Source of the DNA: an uncultured bacterium
GTDB taxonomy: Bacteria > Planctomycetota > UBA1135 > GCA-002686595
Assembly: GCA_938083085.1 (NCBI GenBank)
Contig: CALLKX010000044.1
Coordinates: 1-64,000, forward strand
Direction: 5' to 3'
DNA length: 64,000 bases
The position numbers were made by a program, and so were the translations under genes. This document shows positions 47,718 through 56,308 of the stretch, in pieces; position 1 is the first letter of the stretch; every line of letters starts with the position of its first letter. The notes under the pieces are model-generated. The model was not told the origin of the DNA and searched no databases. It was given only the letters and a program-made list of their open reading frames with translations.

Positions 47718-50498
47718 ATGACCCAACGACTTCAATTTTTCTCGTCTCGACGCCCTGTACGCGCTGCGGGACGCTTGCTGCAGGCCGCATTGGTCGCAGG
47801 CGCCGTCTGTACGTCCGCTGGCGCTCAAAGCCTTAGCGTCGAGCTCAAGGGCTCGATGGTCGAGCGGATCCGATCCGAAGGAACTTGGGTTGAGCGCGCG
47901 GACCTCCGGTGGGGAGAATCAAGCGGCAGCGTGAGCCTGACCGACCGTTCGGCGACAACGCGCAACGCCGACAGCCGCAACCTGGAGTCGTACTTCACTC
48001 GCTCCAACGTGCTGACCCCTTGGGAGGTCAGCTTCGGGCCCTGGACGCCTGGAGCCGGCCCCGCGGCAGACTTCTTCCTCTTCGAGGTCGGTGGGAATGA
48101 TGTCGTGCAGGTTCGCGCACGTTTCCAGAGCGGCTCGATCGGTGATCCCGTCGCGCTCGGGCCCTGGGTAGAGACCCCGGTCTTCTGTGAAGCGGGAGAT
48201 AACCGGGGGCAGCGCGTTCACGCCATGAGCTTCCATTTCGAGGACCTCAAGCTGCCAGGTGGCGGCAGCGTCACCTCGCAGCACAGCGTCACTGGCATAC
48301 AGGTCATCTCCAACGGCATCGACGGCGCCGCGTTCCTGATCCGGCAGCCCGGCGTCCACGCCGGCACCGACGGCAACGGCGATCACTCGATCAGCCCGCT
48401 GGAGCCTCGCGTCGGCTCCCCCATGGAGCTCAGCTTCCTCGGCCCCTGGGAGTCCGAGACCGGTGAGAGCCCGAATCCCTTCCTCGATTACCGCCTGTCA
48501 GCCCGCTTCGATGGTCCCGGCGGCCGAAGCCTCGAGGTCCCCGGCTTCTTCGACGCGGACGGTGGATCCGGGGATGTCGGCAACGTGTGGACCGTGCGCT
48601 TTCTCCCTCCGACCAAGGGGACTTGGACGGCGAGCGTCGCCATGCGCTTTGGAGCCGGCGTCGCCATCCAGAGCGGCGCGAACGCTGGCTCTGCGGTCAC
48701 CACCGTGGACGGCCGCCAGATCACCTTCGAGGTGAAGGGCATCGACCCCGCTGGCAAGGGCCTCTACCGGCTTGGCACCCTCGCCGATTCAGGGCGTCAC
48801 CACCGAAAGTTCGAGCACGGGCCCTTCTACCTGAAGGCCGGTATCAACGGCCCTGAGAACTTCCTCGCCAACAGGGCGATGGACGACATCACGAAGACCC
48901 AGGGCGCCGGCAACCTCCACAGCTTCGCGGAGCATCGCGCGGACTGGAATCCTGGCGATCCGCTCCTCCGGCCGGGCAACGGTGACGAGGACGGCAAGGG
49001 AGCGATCGGCGCCCTCAACTACCTGGCAGAGAAGGGCGTGAACTCGATGTTCCTGCTGGTGATGAACCTCGGCGGCGACGGGAGGGACGTCTACCCCTTC
49101 ATCGGCCCAAAGAACCGCGCCTTCGAGAAGCGGCATTACGACACGAGTCGCCTGCGGCAGTGGAACACGATCTTCGAGCATGCCCAAGGCCTGGGCATCT
49201 CACTGTCACTCGTGATGAACGAGACCGAGGTCGCGAACGAGCTCTGGCTGGACGGCGGCACCCTCGGGACCGAGCGTCGGCTCTTCTACCGCGAAGTGAT
49301 CGCTCGCTTTGGACACCACCCGGCGCTGCGCTGGAACCTCTGCGAAGAGACCGACTTCAACGCATCGACCCTGGGGAGCTTCGCGCAGTGGATCACTGAT
49401 CTGGACGCTTACGAGCACGCCATCTCGCTCCACAATCGTCCCGATGACCTCGCGGTCTTCCAGTCCGTACTGACCGATCCGAACATCGACGCCGCGTCGC
49501 TTCAATTCTCCCTGAACTCCGCTGAGGACCAGATCGAACAGCTTCGATCGCTCTCCACGCAGGCAGGGCGTCCTTGGATCATTGACGCCGACGAGATGAA
49601 TCCGTGGCCCACAGGGCTGACGGACTCCAACGCCGACGACGTTCGGAAGCGGGTGCTCTACGACGCGCTCTTCAGCGGCGGAGGCGTTGAGTTCTACCTC
49701 GGCTGGCACAACCTTCCGCTCGGCGGCGACCTCTCCATCGAGGACTTCCGGACGCGCGACGACATGTGGACCTACGTCGGACACGCCCGGCGCTTCATGG
49801 AGGCGGAGCTTCCGTTCTGGGAAATGCACCCCAACGACAGCCTCCTCCGCAACGAAGCGACGAGCATCGGAGAGGGCCAGGTCTATTCGAAAGACGACCA
49901 GGTCTACGCGGTCTACCTCCCCGAGGCCTCCGCCACCGGGGAGCTCAACCTCGGGTCGTCGATAGGCGCCTTCGAGCAGTTCTGGTTCAACCCGAGGACC
50001 GGCGAGTACGCCGGACAGCCGGTCATGATCAACTCGACCGGCGGCTGGCTGGCGCTCGGATCAGCGCCCTCAGAGGCGAACGAGGATTGGGTCACGGTGC
50101 TCCGCCGTCATGCGGCACTCTCGGCCCGGTCGAGCTCCGGTTCGGTGAGCAGCGCGGACCTCCAGCAGATCTACTTCCATCCTGGGGAGGCGTACGCGAA
50201 CCGGGACTTCATCATGTTCTCGAGCCTCAGCGGCACGTCGAACGGATTCGTCCTGGGTGGGCTCGACGTCCCCATCAACTTCGATCGATGGACCCGCACC
50301 GGGTTGATCGACACCCAGGGCGCGGTCTTCCGCAACCAGCTTGGCACCCTGAATTCGTCGGGGGCCGCGGGCATCCAGATCCGCCTCAACCCCGCGTTCA
50401 TAAGCGGCCTCGTGGGCCAGACGATGTACCACTGCGCGGTGACGCGGGACCCCTACGACTTTGTGTCCAACGTCATCACCCTGCAGATTCTGCCCTGA
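47718..50498 (+). CDS. secreted DUF5060-type glycoside hydrolase-like protein
   Basis: 926 residues with a signal peptide ending near AGAQS (36). Residues 40-220 look like a PKD-like or beta-sandwich region. A DUF5060-type domain is at about 225-340 (NPFLDYRLSARFDGPGGRS, then PPTKGTWTASVAMRFGAGV). A TIM-barrel like those of DUF4038/GH140-type enzymes is at about 360-690 (NYLAEKGVNSMFLLVMNLGGDG, WNLCEETDFNASTL, FYLGWHNLPLGGDLS), with a collagen-binding-like sandwich after it. Glu in LCEETDF may be catalytic. The last 120 residues end in a VSNVITLQILP strand seen in planctomycete secreted proteins. The likely substrate is a plant or algal polysaccharide, inferred from family only. Confidence 0.72.
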   Translation: MTQRLQFFSSRRPVRAAGRLLQAALVAGAVCTSAGAQSLSVELKGSMVERIRSEGTWVERADLRWGESSGSVSLTDRSATTRNADSRNLESYFTRSNVLTPWEVSFGPWTPGAGPAADFFLFEVGGNDVVQVRARFQSGSIGDPVALGPWVETPVFCEAGDNRGQRVHAMSFHFEDLKLPGGGSVTSQHSVTGIQVISNGIDGAAFLIRQPGVHAGTDGNGDHSISPLEPRVGSPMELSFLGPWESETGESPNPFLDYRLSARFDGPGGRSLEVPGFFDADGGSGDVGNVWTVRFLPPTKGTWTASVAMRFGAGVAIQSGANAGSAVTTVDGRQITFEVKGIDPAGKGLYRLGTLADSGRHHRKFEHGPFYLKAGINGPENFLANRAMDDITKTQGAGNLHSFAEHRADWNPGDPLLRPGNGDEDGKGAIGALNYLAEKGVNSMFLLVMNLGGDGRDVYPFIGPKNRAFEKRHYDTSRLRQWNTIFEHAQGLGISLSLVMNETEVANELWLDGGTLGTERRLFYREVIARFGHHPALRWNLCEETDFNASTLGSFAQWITDLDAYEHAISLHNRPDDLAVFQSVLTDPNIDAASLQFSLNSAEDQIEQLRSLSTQAGRPWIIDADEMNPWPTGLTDSNADDVRKRVLYDALFSGGGVEFYLGWHNLPLGGDLSIEDFRTRDDMWTYVGHARRFMEAELPFWEMHPNDSLLRNEATSIGEGQVYSKDDQVYAVYLPEASATGELNLGSSIGAFEQFWFNPRTGEYAGQPVMINSTGGWLALGSAPSEANEDWVTVLRRHAALSARSSSGSVSSADLQQIYFHPGEAYANRDFIMFSSLSGTSNGFVLGGLDVPINFDRWTRTGLIDTQGAVFRNQLGTLNSSGAAGIQIRLNPAFISGLVGQTMYHCAVTRDPYDFVSNVITLQILP

Positions 50499-50553
50499 CC
50501 GGACGGACAAGGAGGGGCTGAGGGGCAGGCGAGGAGGCGGCTGATGGTGCCGC

Positions 50554-50587
50554 CCCTGCTGCGAGGACGTCCCTGCTGTGAGGACGT
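50554..50587. repeat. 17-bp direct repeat between convergent genes
   Basis: Two adjacent copies of ccctgctgYgaggacgt lie in the 159-bp region between the DUF5060 gene and the HupE-like gene. Just before it is a small hairpin (GGCGGC/GCCGCC, 50536-50554). The region holds no gene. Confidence 0.7.
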
Positions 50588-50657
50588 CCCTTGGGGTGAA
50601 CACCGCTGGCGGGCTCCCGCTGGCGGGCCTTCACCAACCGGGGCCTGGCGCAGAAGC

Positions 50658-51800
50658 TCAGCCGAGCGCGGTGGAGAGAAAGAACCAGAGGCCAACGCCG
50701 ATGGCCGCCACGTCCACGGGCAGACGCACGAGGCGGGGAGCGGCCGCACCGGGGTCGCGGCTCCGGGACAAGGCTGGAAGCAGCACAAGAGAGAGGGTGA
50801 GCAAGGTGAGGGCGAGCCCGATGCTCACGCCAGCGAGGGGCGCCGTGGGGCTGTCCTCACGGATCAGCTCCGGCGACAGCTGGACGACCTCCCTCCCCCC
50901 GAGGGCGAGCCCGAAGACCATCGCCTCGATGAAGCGCGTACGCCCGTCGCGGTGGAGCAGATCGTCTAGCCCCACGTAGGCGATGGCGAGCGGGACGGTG
51001 AGCTCCAGGAACCGGAGCTCCGTGGACGAGATTGGCACCCTCGCTCCGAGCTGGCTCCCAGCCGCTGCCGCAGCGGCGAAGAGCCCCACTGAGATGAGGG
51101 CTGAACGCCAGCCGGGACGGGCTGCGAGCACCAGCAGCAGGACCAGCAGGAGCGCGTCCACGCTCTGAAGCACCCCCTTCGCGCCAAGGACGACGTACCG
51201 CTGGAACGCGGGAGCGCCCCGAGCGATGACCTCTTGACTGGCCACAAAGACGTGCGCCTCTGCGCCGAGGGCAAACTGCCGCTGGCCGACCTCGAGGCCG
51301 TTCCAGACGACGGCGCAGGAGTCACGGTGGCCGGGGCTGGTGACCTGAAAGAGAGACTGATGAACGCCGAGTCGACCCAGCGTCCCCTCGGGCCCCTCCG
51401 CCCCCTCGAAGCTCAGCACCACGTCGACCCACTCGCTGACCTCGTTCATCGGGTCGAGCGCGAGCGGTGCCTCGTCCACAAACGCCCCCACCACGCTCAA
51501 CGCCCTCGAGGCATCGGCGCAGCTCGCGTCGTCGAGCGCCCCGGGGACCAGGCGGTAGTGACTCGCCACATACCCGGCGATCTCGTCCGCGAAGCGGTCG
51601 ACCTCGCCCGGCTCAGCGTGCCCGTCGAGTTCGGGATCCAGCCCCTCGATCACCTCACCGAGCGAGAGCACCTGACAGCGCAGCTGCAGCTCGACGCGGT
51701 TGTTCCGGATATGAAGCTCCGAGATCGAGAACGAGTTGGGGTGCGCCGACGCGGGCGCCCCTCCGGACATCGCGACCAGGGCGAGGAGCTCTGCCCACAT
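50658..51800 (-). CDS. HupE/UreJ-family membrane protein, exported N-terminal domain
   Basis: 380 residues. A short signal (MWAELLALVAMSGGAPASA) precedes a periplasmic domain (HPNSFSISELHIRNNRVELQL) with a beta-rich core, then six hydrophobic helices between about 210 and 375 (VLQSVDALLLVLLLVLAA, ALISVGLFAAAAAAG, LELTVPLAIAYVGLDDLL, RFIEAMVFGLALGG, LAGVSIGLALTLLTLSLVLL, DVAAIGVGLWFFLSTAL). This order is that of the HupE/UreJ-2 family, associated with nickel or cobalt transport, though the FGLxHG motif of characterised members is FGLALGG here. The start overlaps the lon stop by one base (TGATG), so it ends the molybdo-hydroxylase/lon operon. Confidence 0.72.
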   Translation of the reverse strand: MWAELLALVAMSGGAPASAHPNSFSISELHIRNNRVELQLRCQVLSLGEVIEGLDPELDGHAEPGEVDRFADEIAGYVASHYRLVPGALDDASCADASRALSVVGAFVDEAPLALDPMNEVSEWVDVVLSFEGAEGPEGTLGRLGVHQSLFQVTSPGHRDSCAVVWNGLEVGQRQFALGAEAHVFVASQEVIARGAPAFQRYVVLGAKGVLQSVDALLLVLLLVLAARPGWRSALISVGLFAAAAAAGSQLGARVPISSTELRFLELTVPLAIAYVGLDDLLHRDGRTRFIEAMVFGLALGGREVVQLSPELIREDSPTAPLAGVSIGLALTLLTLSLVLLPALSRSRDPGAAAPRLVRLPVDVAAIGVGLWFFLSTALG

Positions 51801-54262
51801 CAGGAGCGATGCCGCCCGAGCGCGACGTCGAAGGCATCGTCGATCGTCTGGAGCGGAATGAACTCCAGCTTCTGGCGGGCCACCTCCGGGAGCTCGACGA
51901 GGTCGGCCATGTTTCGCTCGGGAAGGAGGATCGTTCGAATGCCAGCAGCCAGCGCCGCGAGCACCTTCTCCTTGACCCCGCCCACCGGGAGCACCCGGCC
52001 GCGAAGGCTGATCTCACCGGTCATCGCGACCGTGCCACGGACCGGGCGATCAGTGAACAGCGACGCCAGCGCGACCGTGATGGCCACCCCCGCCGACGGT
52101 CCGTCCTTGGGGACCGCACCGGCGGGAATATGAAGGTGCACATCGCTGGAGCCAAGCTCCTCCGCGTCGATGCCAAGGTCCGCCGCCCGGGACTTGAGAA
52201 GGGTGAGCGCCGCGAGCGCGCTCTCCTTCATCACATCCCCGAGCTGACCGGTGAGCCGTAGCTCCCCCTTTCCCTTGCTGGCGGCCGCCTCGATGAAGAG
52301 GATCTCCCCGCCCACCGAGGTCCAGGCAAGTCCCGTAGCGACCCCGGACTGAGCCGTGCGTTCAGCGACCTCCAGCTCCCGGCGCTCATGGCCGAGGATC
52401 TCCTTCACCTCGTCCGGGCCGATCGTGAGGGGCTTGCGCCGCCGGGAAGCGAACTTCACCGCCGCATGACGGCAGATCGCCGCGATTTGACGCTCGAGTC
52501 CCCGCACCCCCGCTTCTCTGGTGTAGCCCGTGATCACCTCGCGGAGCGCAGCCACCGAGACCTTGAGCTGACCGGGCTTCAAGCCTGCGGCGGACCGCTG
52601 GCGCGCCAGCAGGTGCTTGCGGGCGATGGCGAGCTTCTCAGCCTCGGTGTAGCCAGAGAGCCGGAGCACGTCCATCCGGTCGTGCAGCGGCCCTGGGATC
52701 TGCTCCTCGACGTTCGCTGTGGCGATGAAGAGGACCTCCGAGAGATCAAAGGGGACCCCGAGGTAGTTGTCCTGGAACGTGCCGTTCTGAGCCGGGTCGA
52801 GGACCTCTAACAGCGCCGAGGACGGGTCGCCGTGGAGGCCTGCACCGAGCTTGTCCACCTCGTCGAGCAGGAACACTGGGTTACGGGTCCGCGCCTTGCG
52901 CAGCCCCTCGATGATCTTCCCCGGCATGGCCCCCACGTAGGTCCGCCGGTGGCCGCGAATCTCGGACTCATCGTGCACCCCGCCGAGGCTGACGCGCACG
53001 AACTCCCGGCCCATGGCCCGGGCAACGCTCTGCCCGAGGGAGGTCTTGCCAACCCCCGGAGGCCCCACGAGGCAGAGGGTCGGGCCCTGCCCCTCGGGGT
53101 TCAGCTTCTTCACCGCGAGGAACTCCAAGATCCGGCGCTTGACCTTCTCCAGCCCATGGTGATCCGCGTCTAGCACCTGCTGGGCCACGTCGAGCTGGAG
53201 GGTGTCCTTGCTGCGTTCGTTCCAGGGCAGCTCCGTGAAGACCTCCATCCAGGTGCGGAGCATCGAGTGCTCCCCCGCCTGCTCTGGGGTCCGCTCGAGC
53301 CGCCGGAGCTCACGGCGGACCTCACGCTCCGCCTCCTCCGGGAGGTCAAGCGCGTCGACCCTCTCGCGGATCTCTGCGAGCTCATCGGTGAAGTCGTCGC
53401 CCTCACCGAGCTCGCGCCGGATCTGCCGCAGCTGCTCCCGCAGGAAGTACTCACGCTGCGCCTGATCCAGGGAACCCTTGGTCTCACGCCGGATCTTCAG
53501 GCTCAGTTCGAGGACGGCCGCGGCCTGCCCGAGTGCCTCCAGAAGGCGGTCGAGGCGAGCCTTGACCTCGAAGGTCTCGAGAATCTCCTGCTTCTCCGGG
53601 GACGGCATGTCCAGGAACGTCGCGACGAGGTCAGCGAGCATCCCCGGAGAGTCGATTCCCTGGACGGCCTGCTCCAGGTCCTCGGGGGTCCCCGGCGAGA
53701 GGCTCAGGACCTCCTCCGCCCGCTGCTTGAGCGCCACGAACCGCGCCTCGATAGCGCGCGTGGGTTGTTCGACCTCCTCGACGCGGCGCACTCTCGCCAC
53801 GAGGAGCGGCTCCGTCTCCACGTAGTCGATGACCTCGAAGCGGCTCAGCCCCTGGCAGATGGCCTGGTGCCGGCCGTCGGGAGCCGTCCAGTAGCGCATG
53901 ATCTCGCCCACGGTCCCGACCTTGAAGAGATCGGAGGGCCCCGGCGAATCGTCGCGCTCGTCGCGCTGGAGGAGCAGGCCGATCGGTCGATCGTCCTCGA
54001 CCGCCGCGCGCACGGCAAGGACCGAGGATTCCCTCCCGAGCATGAGCGGGAGCACCACGCCGGGGAACAGGATCATGTTCCGGACCGGGACGATCACCAG
54101 CTCCTCGATCTCGGCGTCGTCGACCGAGCGCTTGGAGCGGCGCTGGGTCTTCCTCTTGGACTTCTTCTTACGAGCCAACGGAGCCTTCTTACGGGCCGAC
54201 GGAGCCTTCTTGCGGGCCAACGGGGTCTTCTTGCGAGCCAAGGGAGTCTTCTTGCGGGCCAA
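51800..54262 (-). CDS. lon: Lon ATP-dependent protease with Lys/Arg-rich N-terminal repeat
   Basis: 820 residues. The N-terminal LonN substrate-binding domain starts near 55 (LVIVPVRNMILFPGVVLP), then the AAA+ module: Walker A GPPGVGKTS near 398-406, Walker B FLLDEVDKL near 466, sensor residues in FIATANVEEQIP. The Lon protease domain shows the Ser-Lys dyad: Ser of KDGPSAGVAI near 722 and Lys of GGVKEKVLAAL near 765. Before LonN is an odd repeat of ARKKTP/LARKKAP units (residues 2-33) plus a Lys/Arg stretch, not known for Lon. The only start I can find is TTG at 54262; no ATG lies between it and the upstream stop at 54299. The 36-base spacing and shared strand suggest co-transcription with the molybdo-hydroxylase genes. 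Confidence 0.92.
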   Translation of the reverse strand: MARKKTPLARKKTPLARKKAPSARKKAPLARKKKSKRKTQRRSKRSVDDAEIEELVIVPVRNMILFPGVVLPLMLGRESSVLAVRAAVEDDRPIGLLLQRDERDDSPGPSDLFKVGTVGEIMRYWTAPDGRHQAICQGLSRFEVIDYVETEPLLVARVRRVEEVEQPTRAIEARFVALKQRAEEVLSLSPGTPEDLEQAVQGIDSPGMLADLVATFLDMPSPEKQEILETFEVKARLDRLLEALGQAAAVLELSLKIRRETKGSLDQAQREYFLREQLRQIRRELGEGDDFTDELAEIRERVDALDLPEEAEREVRRELRRLERTPEQAGEHSMLRTWMEVFTELPWNERSKDTLQLDVAQQVLDADHHGLEKVKRRILEFLAVKKLNPEGQGPTLCLVGPPGVGKTSLGQSVARAMGREFVRVSLGGVHDESEIRGHRRTYVGAMPGKIIEGLRKARTRNPVFLLDEVDKLGAGLHGDPSSALLEVLDPAQNGTFQDNYLGVPFDLSEVLFIATANVEEQIPGPLHDRMDVLRLSGYTEAEKLAIARKHLLARQRSAAGLKPGQLKVSVAALREVITGYTREAGVRGLERQIAAICRHAAVKFASRRRKPLTIGPDEVKEILGHERRELEVAERTAQSGVATGLAWTSVGGEILFIEAAASKGKGELRLTGQLGDVMKESALAALTLLKSRAADLGIDAEELGSSDVHLHIPAGAVPKDGPSAGVAITVALASLFTDRPVRGTVAMTGEISLRGRVLPVGGVKEKVLAALAAGIRTILLPERNMADLVELPEVARQKLEFIPLQTIDDAFDVALGRHRS
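54164..54262 (-). repeat. degenerate 21-bp in-frame repeat (ARKKxPL) at the start of lon
   Basis: About five units encoding ARKKTPL/ARKKAPS lie directly after the TTG start of the lon frame. They are nearly identical at DNA level (cttcttgcgggccaa on the plus strand) and look recent. Confidence 0.8.
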
Positions 54263-54298
54263 AGGAACTCGGGCGGGTTGAGTGATGAGCGCGGCGCC

Positions 54299-55054
54299 TC
54301 AGGCGCCGAGGCGGGCGACGAAGGCGCTGTTCTCGCCTTCGAAGGCCCATGGGGAGAGGCGCGCGGATCCGTCGCCGTGGCCAGCGAAGCGGCAGGTGGA
54401 GGGGTTCCCCACCACGGCCTCGCAGCCGGTCGCGAGGGGGGAGTACCAGAGCGACTCCGGCATGGTGCAGCAGGAACGATCGGGGAGCGCTTCGCCCTCC
54501 ACAGAGAGCACCCCGGGGACGGCGAGTTGGAACACGTCCCCCTCCTGCTCAACGGAGAGCGAGGCCCGCTCCACGGTCAGGACGGTCCCATGGTCCATGC
54601 GCGCCAACACGTGGTCAACGGCAGCGTCCGCCGTCCGCTGGTCCGGCGCGTCCACCCAGATCGCGGAGCGGATCTCCGGGACGCCGCCCGCGCGGAACAC
54701 ATGCTCGGCCTGCAGGTTCGACGTCCCCTCGACCAACGAGACGACGCGGACCCCCGTGAGGTCGGCTCCATCATGAGCCCCTCCTTCGAAGGCCCAGCCC
54801 GCCGCTGCGTAGGTCCCCTGGCTCACGGCCTCCGAACCGATGTGACAGGCGCCTCCCCAAACCGTGGCGTTGCGGACCTCGAGATAGACCCCGACTGGGG
54901 CACCAGGCAGCGGCTGCGCGTCGCCTGCTGCCGGAGAGCACGAGCCGCCGAGCGCCGAAGACACACGGGCGCCAAGCTCACAGGGGCACGGGAGGAGGCC
55001 GGTGAAGAACATTGCCGTCGAACCGGCGATCACGAGAGAGGCGAGGAGCTTCAT
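54299..55054 (-). CDS. DUF1326-like exported protein
   Basis: 251 residues. The signal sequence is MKLLASLVIAGSTAMFFTG. Cysteines are in CPCELGARVSSALGGSC, GGACHIGS, RSCCTMPE and STCRFAGH. The segment GGAHDGADLTGVRVVSLVEGTSNL and the later SAIWVDAPDQRTADAAVDHVLARM resemble DUF1326, a family often found beside metal-related or oxidative genes, whose function is unknown. It lies between a small Cys-rich protein gene and lon, after the FAD subunit of the molybdo-hydroxylase. The family call is moderate because the Cys pattern at the start differs from the usual CNCxxxCPC. Confidence 0.55.
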   Translation of the reverse strand: MKLLASLVIAGSTAMFFTGLLPCPCELGARVSSALGGSCSPAAGDAQPLPGAPVGVYLEVRNATVWGGACHIGSEAVSQGTYAAAGWAFEGGAHDGADLTGVRVVSLVEGTSNLQAEHVFRAGGVPEIRSAIWVDAPDQRTADAAVDHVLARMDHGTVLTVERASLSVEQEGDVFQLAVPGVLSVEGEALPDRSCCTMPESLWYSPLATGCEAVVGNPSTCRFAGHGDGSARLSPWAFEGENSAFVARLGA

Positions 55055-55060
55055 GGTGGA

Positions 55061-55300
55061 TCAGAGGAGGTCTGCCAGGGGGGACTCGAAGCAGTCACGC
55101 CCCTTGCGGCAGTCCTCCGGGTGGGCGGCGTCGCCGTCGGGGCCGATGAGCATGTGGGATCGTTCGCACCAGCAATGCTGGCTCGAGTCCAGCACATCGC
55201 CGTCCTGGAGCGGGGGGCGCTCGGAGATCATCATCTTCTTGCTCGCGAGGTGCACACAGTAGGGGCTCACGGCGGGTGTCCTGGGATCACTCATGGTCAT
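55061..55300 (-). CDS. small Cys-rich conserved protein
   Basis: 79 residues from the ATG at 55300, or 77 from the second ATG at 55294. It has five Cys: YCVHLASKK, HCWCERS, EDCRKG and RDCFESP. The pattern CxH...HCWC...DCRxGRxCxES suggests metal binding (Fe-S or zinc) or a small redox or scaffold role. No signal peptide. It starts 24 bases after the FAD subunit stop and ends 6 bases before the DUF1326-like gene, so it is in the operon. I know no named family; the length and composition are too regular for a chance frame, as all long alternatives in this GC-rich DNA are Arg/Pro/Ala-rich and this one is not. Confidence 0.7.
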   Translation of the reverse strand: MTMSDPRTPAVSPYCVHLASKKMMISERPPLQDGDVLDSSQHCWCERSHMLIGPDGDAAHPEDCRKGRDCFESPLADLL

Positions 55301-55324
55301 GTTCTGGGAGGTCAGCGGGCAGGA

Positions 55325-56308
55325 TCAGACCAGGGCCTCGAGGGCGCGGAAGAGCAGCCCCTTCACGAGGTGCACCTTGTAGCCGTTGTGCTCGAGCGGG
55401 TCGGCGTCAGCCACCGCCGCCTCACCGGCAGCGGTCCAGGCCTCCGGCTCCATGCGCTTGCCGACCAGGGCACGCGCCGCGGCAGGGACCTCCCACGGCT
55501 TGGGGGCGACGCCCCCCAGGACGACACGGGCGTCGGTCACGACGCCGTCATCGCCCCGGCTCACGGACACGGCCACTGCCGCCAGGGCGAAGTCGTAGGA
55601 GGCACGCTCCTTGTACTTCAGGTACGAGGCGCGGGCGTCTGCCGCCGGCGCCGGGATCGAGACCGAGGTCAGGATCTCATCCGGTCGAAGCACGGTCTCC
55701 GTATCCAGCGTCTCCTCCGGCAAGACGTACAGCTCCGTCAGCGGGACCTGGCGCTCTCCATCAGGGCCGGTGATGGAGGCCGTGGCGCCGAGCATCACGA
55801 GCGCCGTCGCGAGGTCGGAGGGGTGGCTGTAGTAGGACGGGCCGCCGCCGAAGATCGCGGCGTACTTGTTGAAGCCGAACTCTGCGAGGCACACCGAGCC
55901 GCCCTTCTTGAAGCAGCTCACCGACGGGTGGCGATAGTAAGGACAACGCGGCCGCTGGTTCAGGTTCCCGCCCACGGTCCCCTGACTCCTGATCTGGGGA
56001 CTCCCGACGGACCGCGCGGCCTCGCGCAGCGCGGGGAGCACTTGCTCGACCCGGGCGTCCTCCGCGAGGGTCTGGATCGTCACCGTCGCGCCGATGGTCA
56101 GCCCGCCGCGCTCGTCCCACTTCATCCCGTCGAGGCCGAGGCGCTGGAGGCTCACGAGCGCCGCTGGCTGCTCGATGTCATCCTTCATGACGGTCACGAT
56201 ATCCTGGCCTCCTGCGAGGACCTGGGCGCCGTCACGGCTGTACGCAGCGGGGAGCTCCCCCACCGCGGCGGCGAGGGTATCCGGTAGCTTGAGCTCGAAG
56301 TCCTTCAT
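55325..56308 (-). CDS. molybdo-hydroxylase FAD-binding subunit (xanthine dehydrogenase M type)
   Basis: 327 residues. FAD-binding motifs are seen: AGGQDI at 32-37, TVGGNLNQ at 111-118 and, late, a domain with CO-dehydrogenase FAD C-terminal features (YLKYKERASYDFALAAVAVS near 238). Between them, Cys122, Cys132 and Cys140 (PRCPYYRHPSVSCFKKGGSVC) form an insertion like that which carries an extra 4Fe-4S cluster in 4-hydroxybenzoyl-CoA reductase HcrB and some other members. The gene overlaps the Mo subunit gene by one base (TGATG). It passes electrons from the Fe-S subunit to FAD and an acceptor. The substrate of the complex is unknown. Confidence 0.87.
   Translation of the reverse strand: MKDFELKLPDTLAAAVGELPAAYSRDGAQVLAGGQDIVTVMKDDIEQPAALVSLQRLGLDGMKWDERGGLTIGATVTIQTLAEDARVEQVLPALREAARSVGSPQIRSQGTVGGNLNQRPRCPYYRHPSVSCFKKGGSVCLAEFGFNKYAAIFGGGPSYYSHPSDLATALVMLGATASITGPDGERQVPLTELYVLPEETLDTETVLRPDEILTSVSIPAPAADARASYLKYKERASYDFALAAVAVSVSRGDDGVVTDARVVLGGVAPKPWEVPAAARALVGKRMEPEAWTAAGEAAVADADPLEHNGYKVHLVKGLLFRALEALV

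Noticed and set aside
53267-56287. A 1006-codon open frame on the plus strand
   Set aside because: It lies antisense to lon and the molybdo-hydroxylase FAD subunit, whose motifs are clear. Long antisense frames arise because stop codons are rare in this GC-rich sequence; its product is Arg/Pro/His/Leu-rich without domains.
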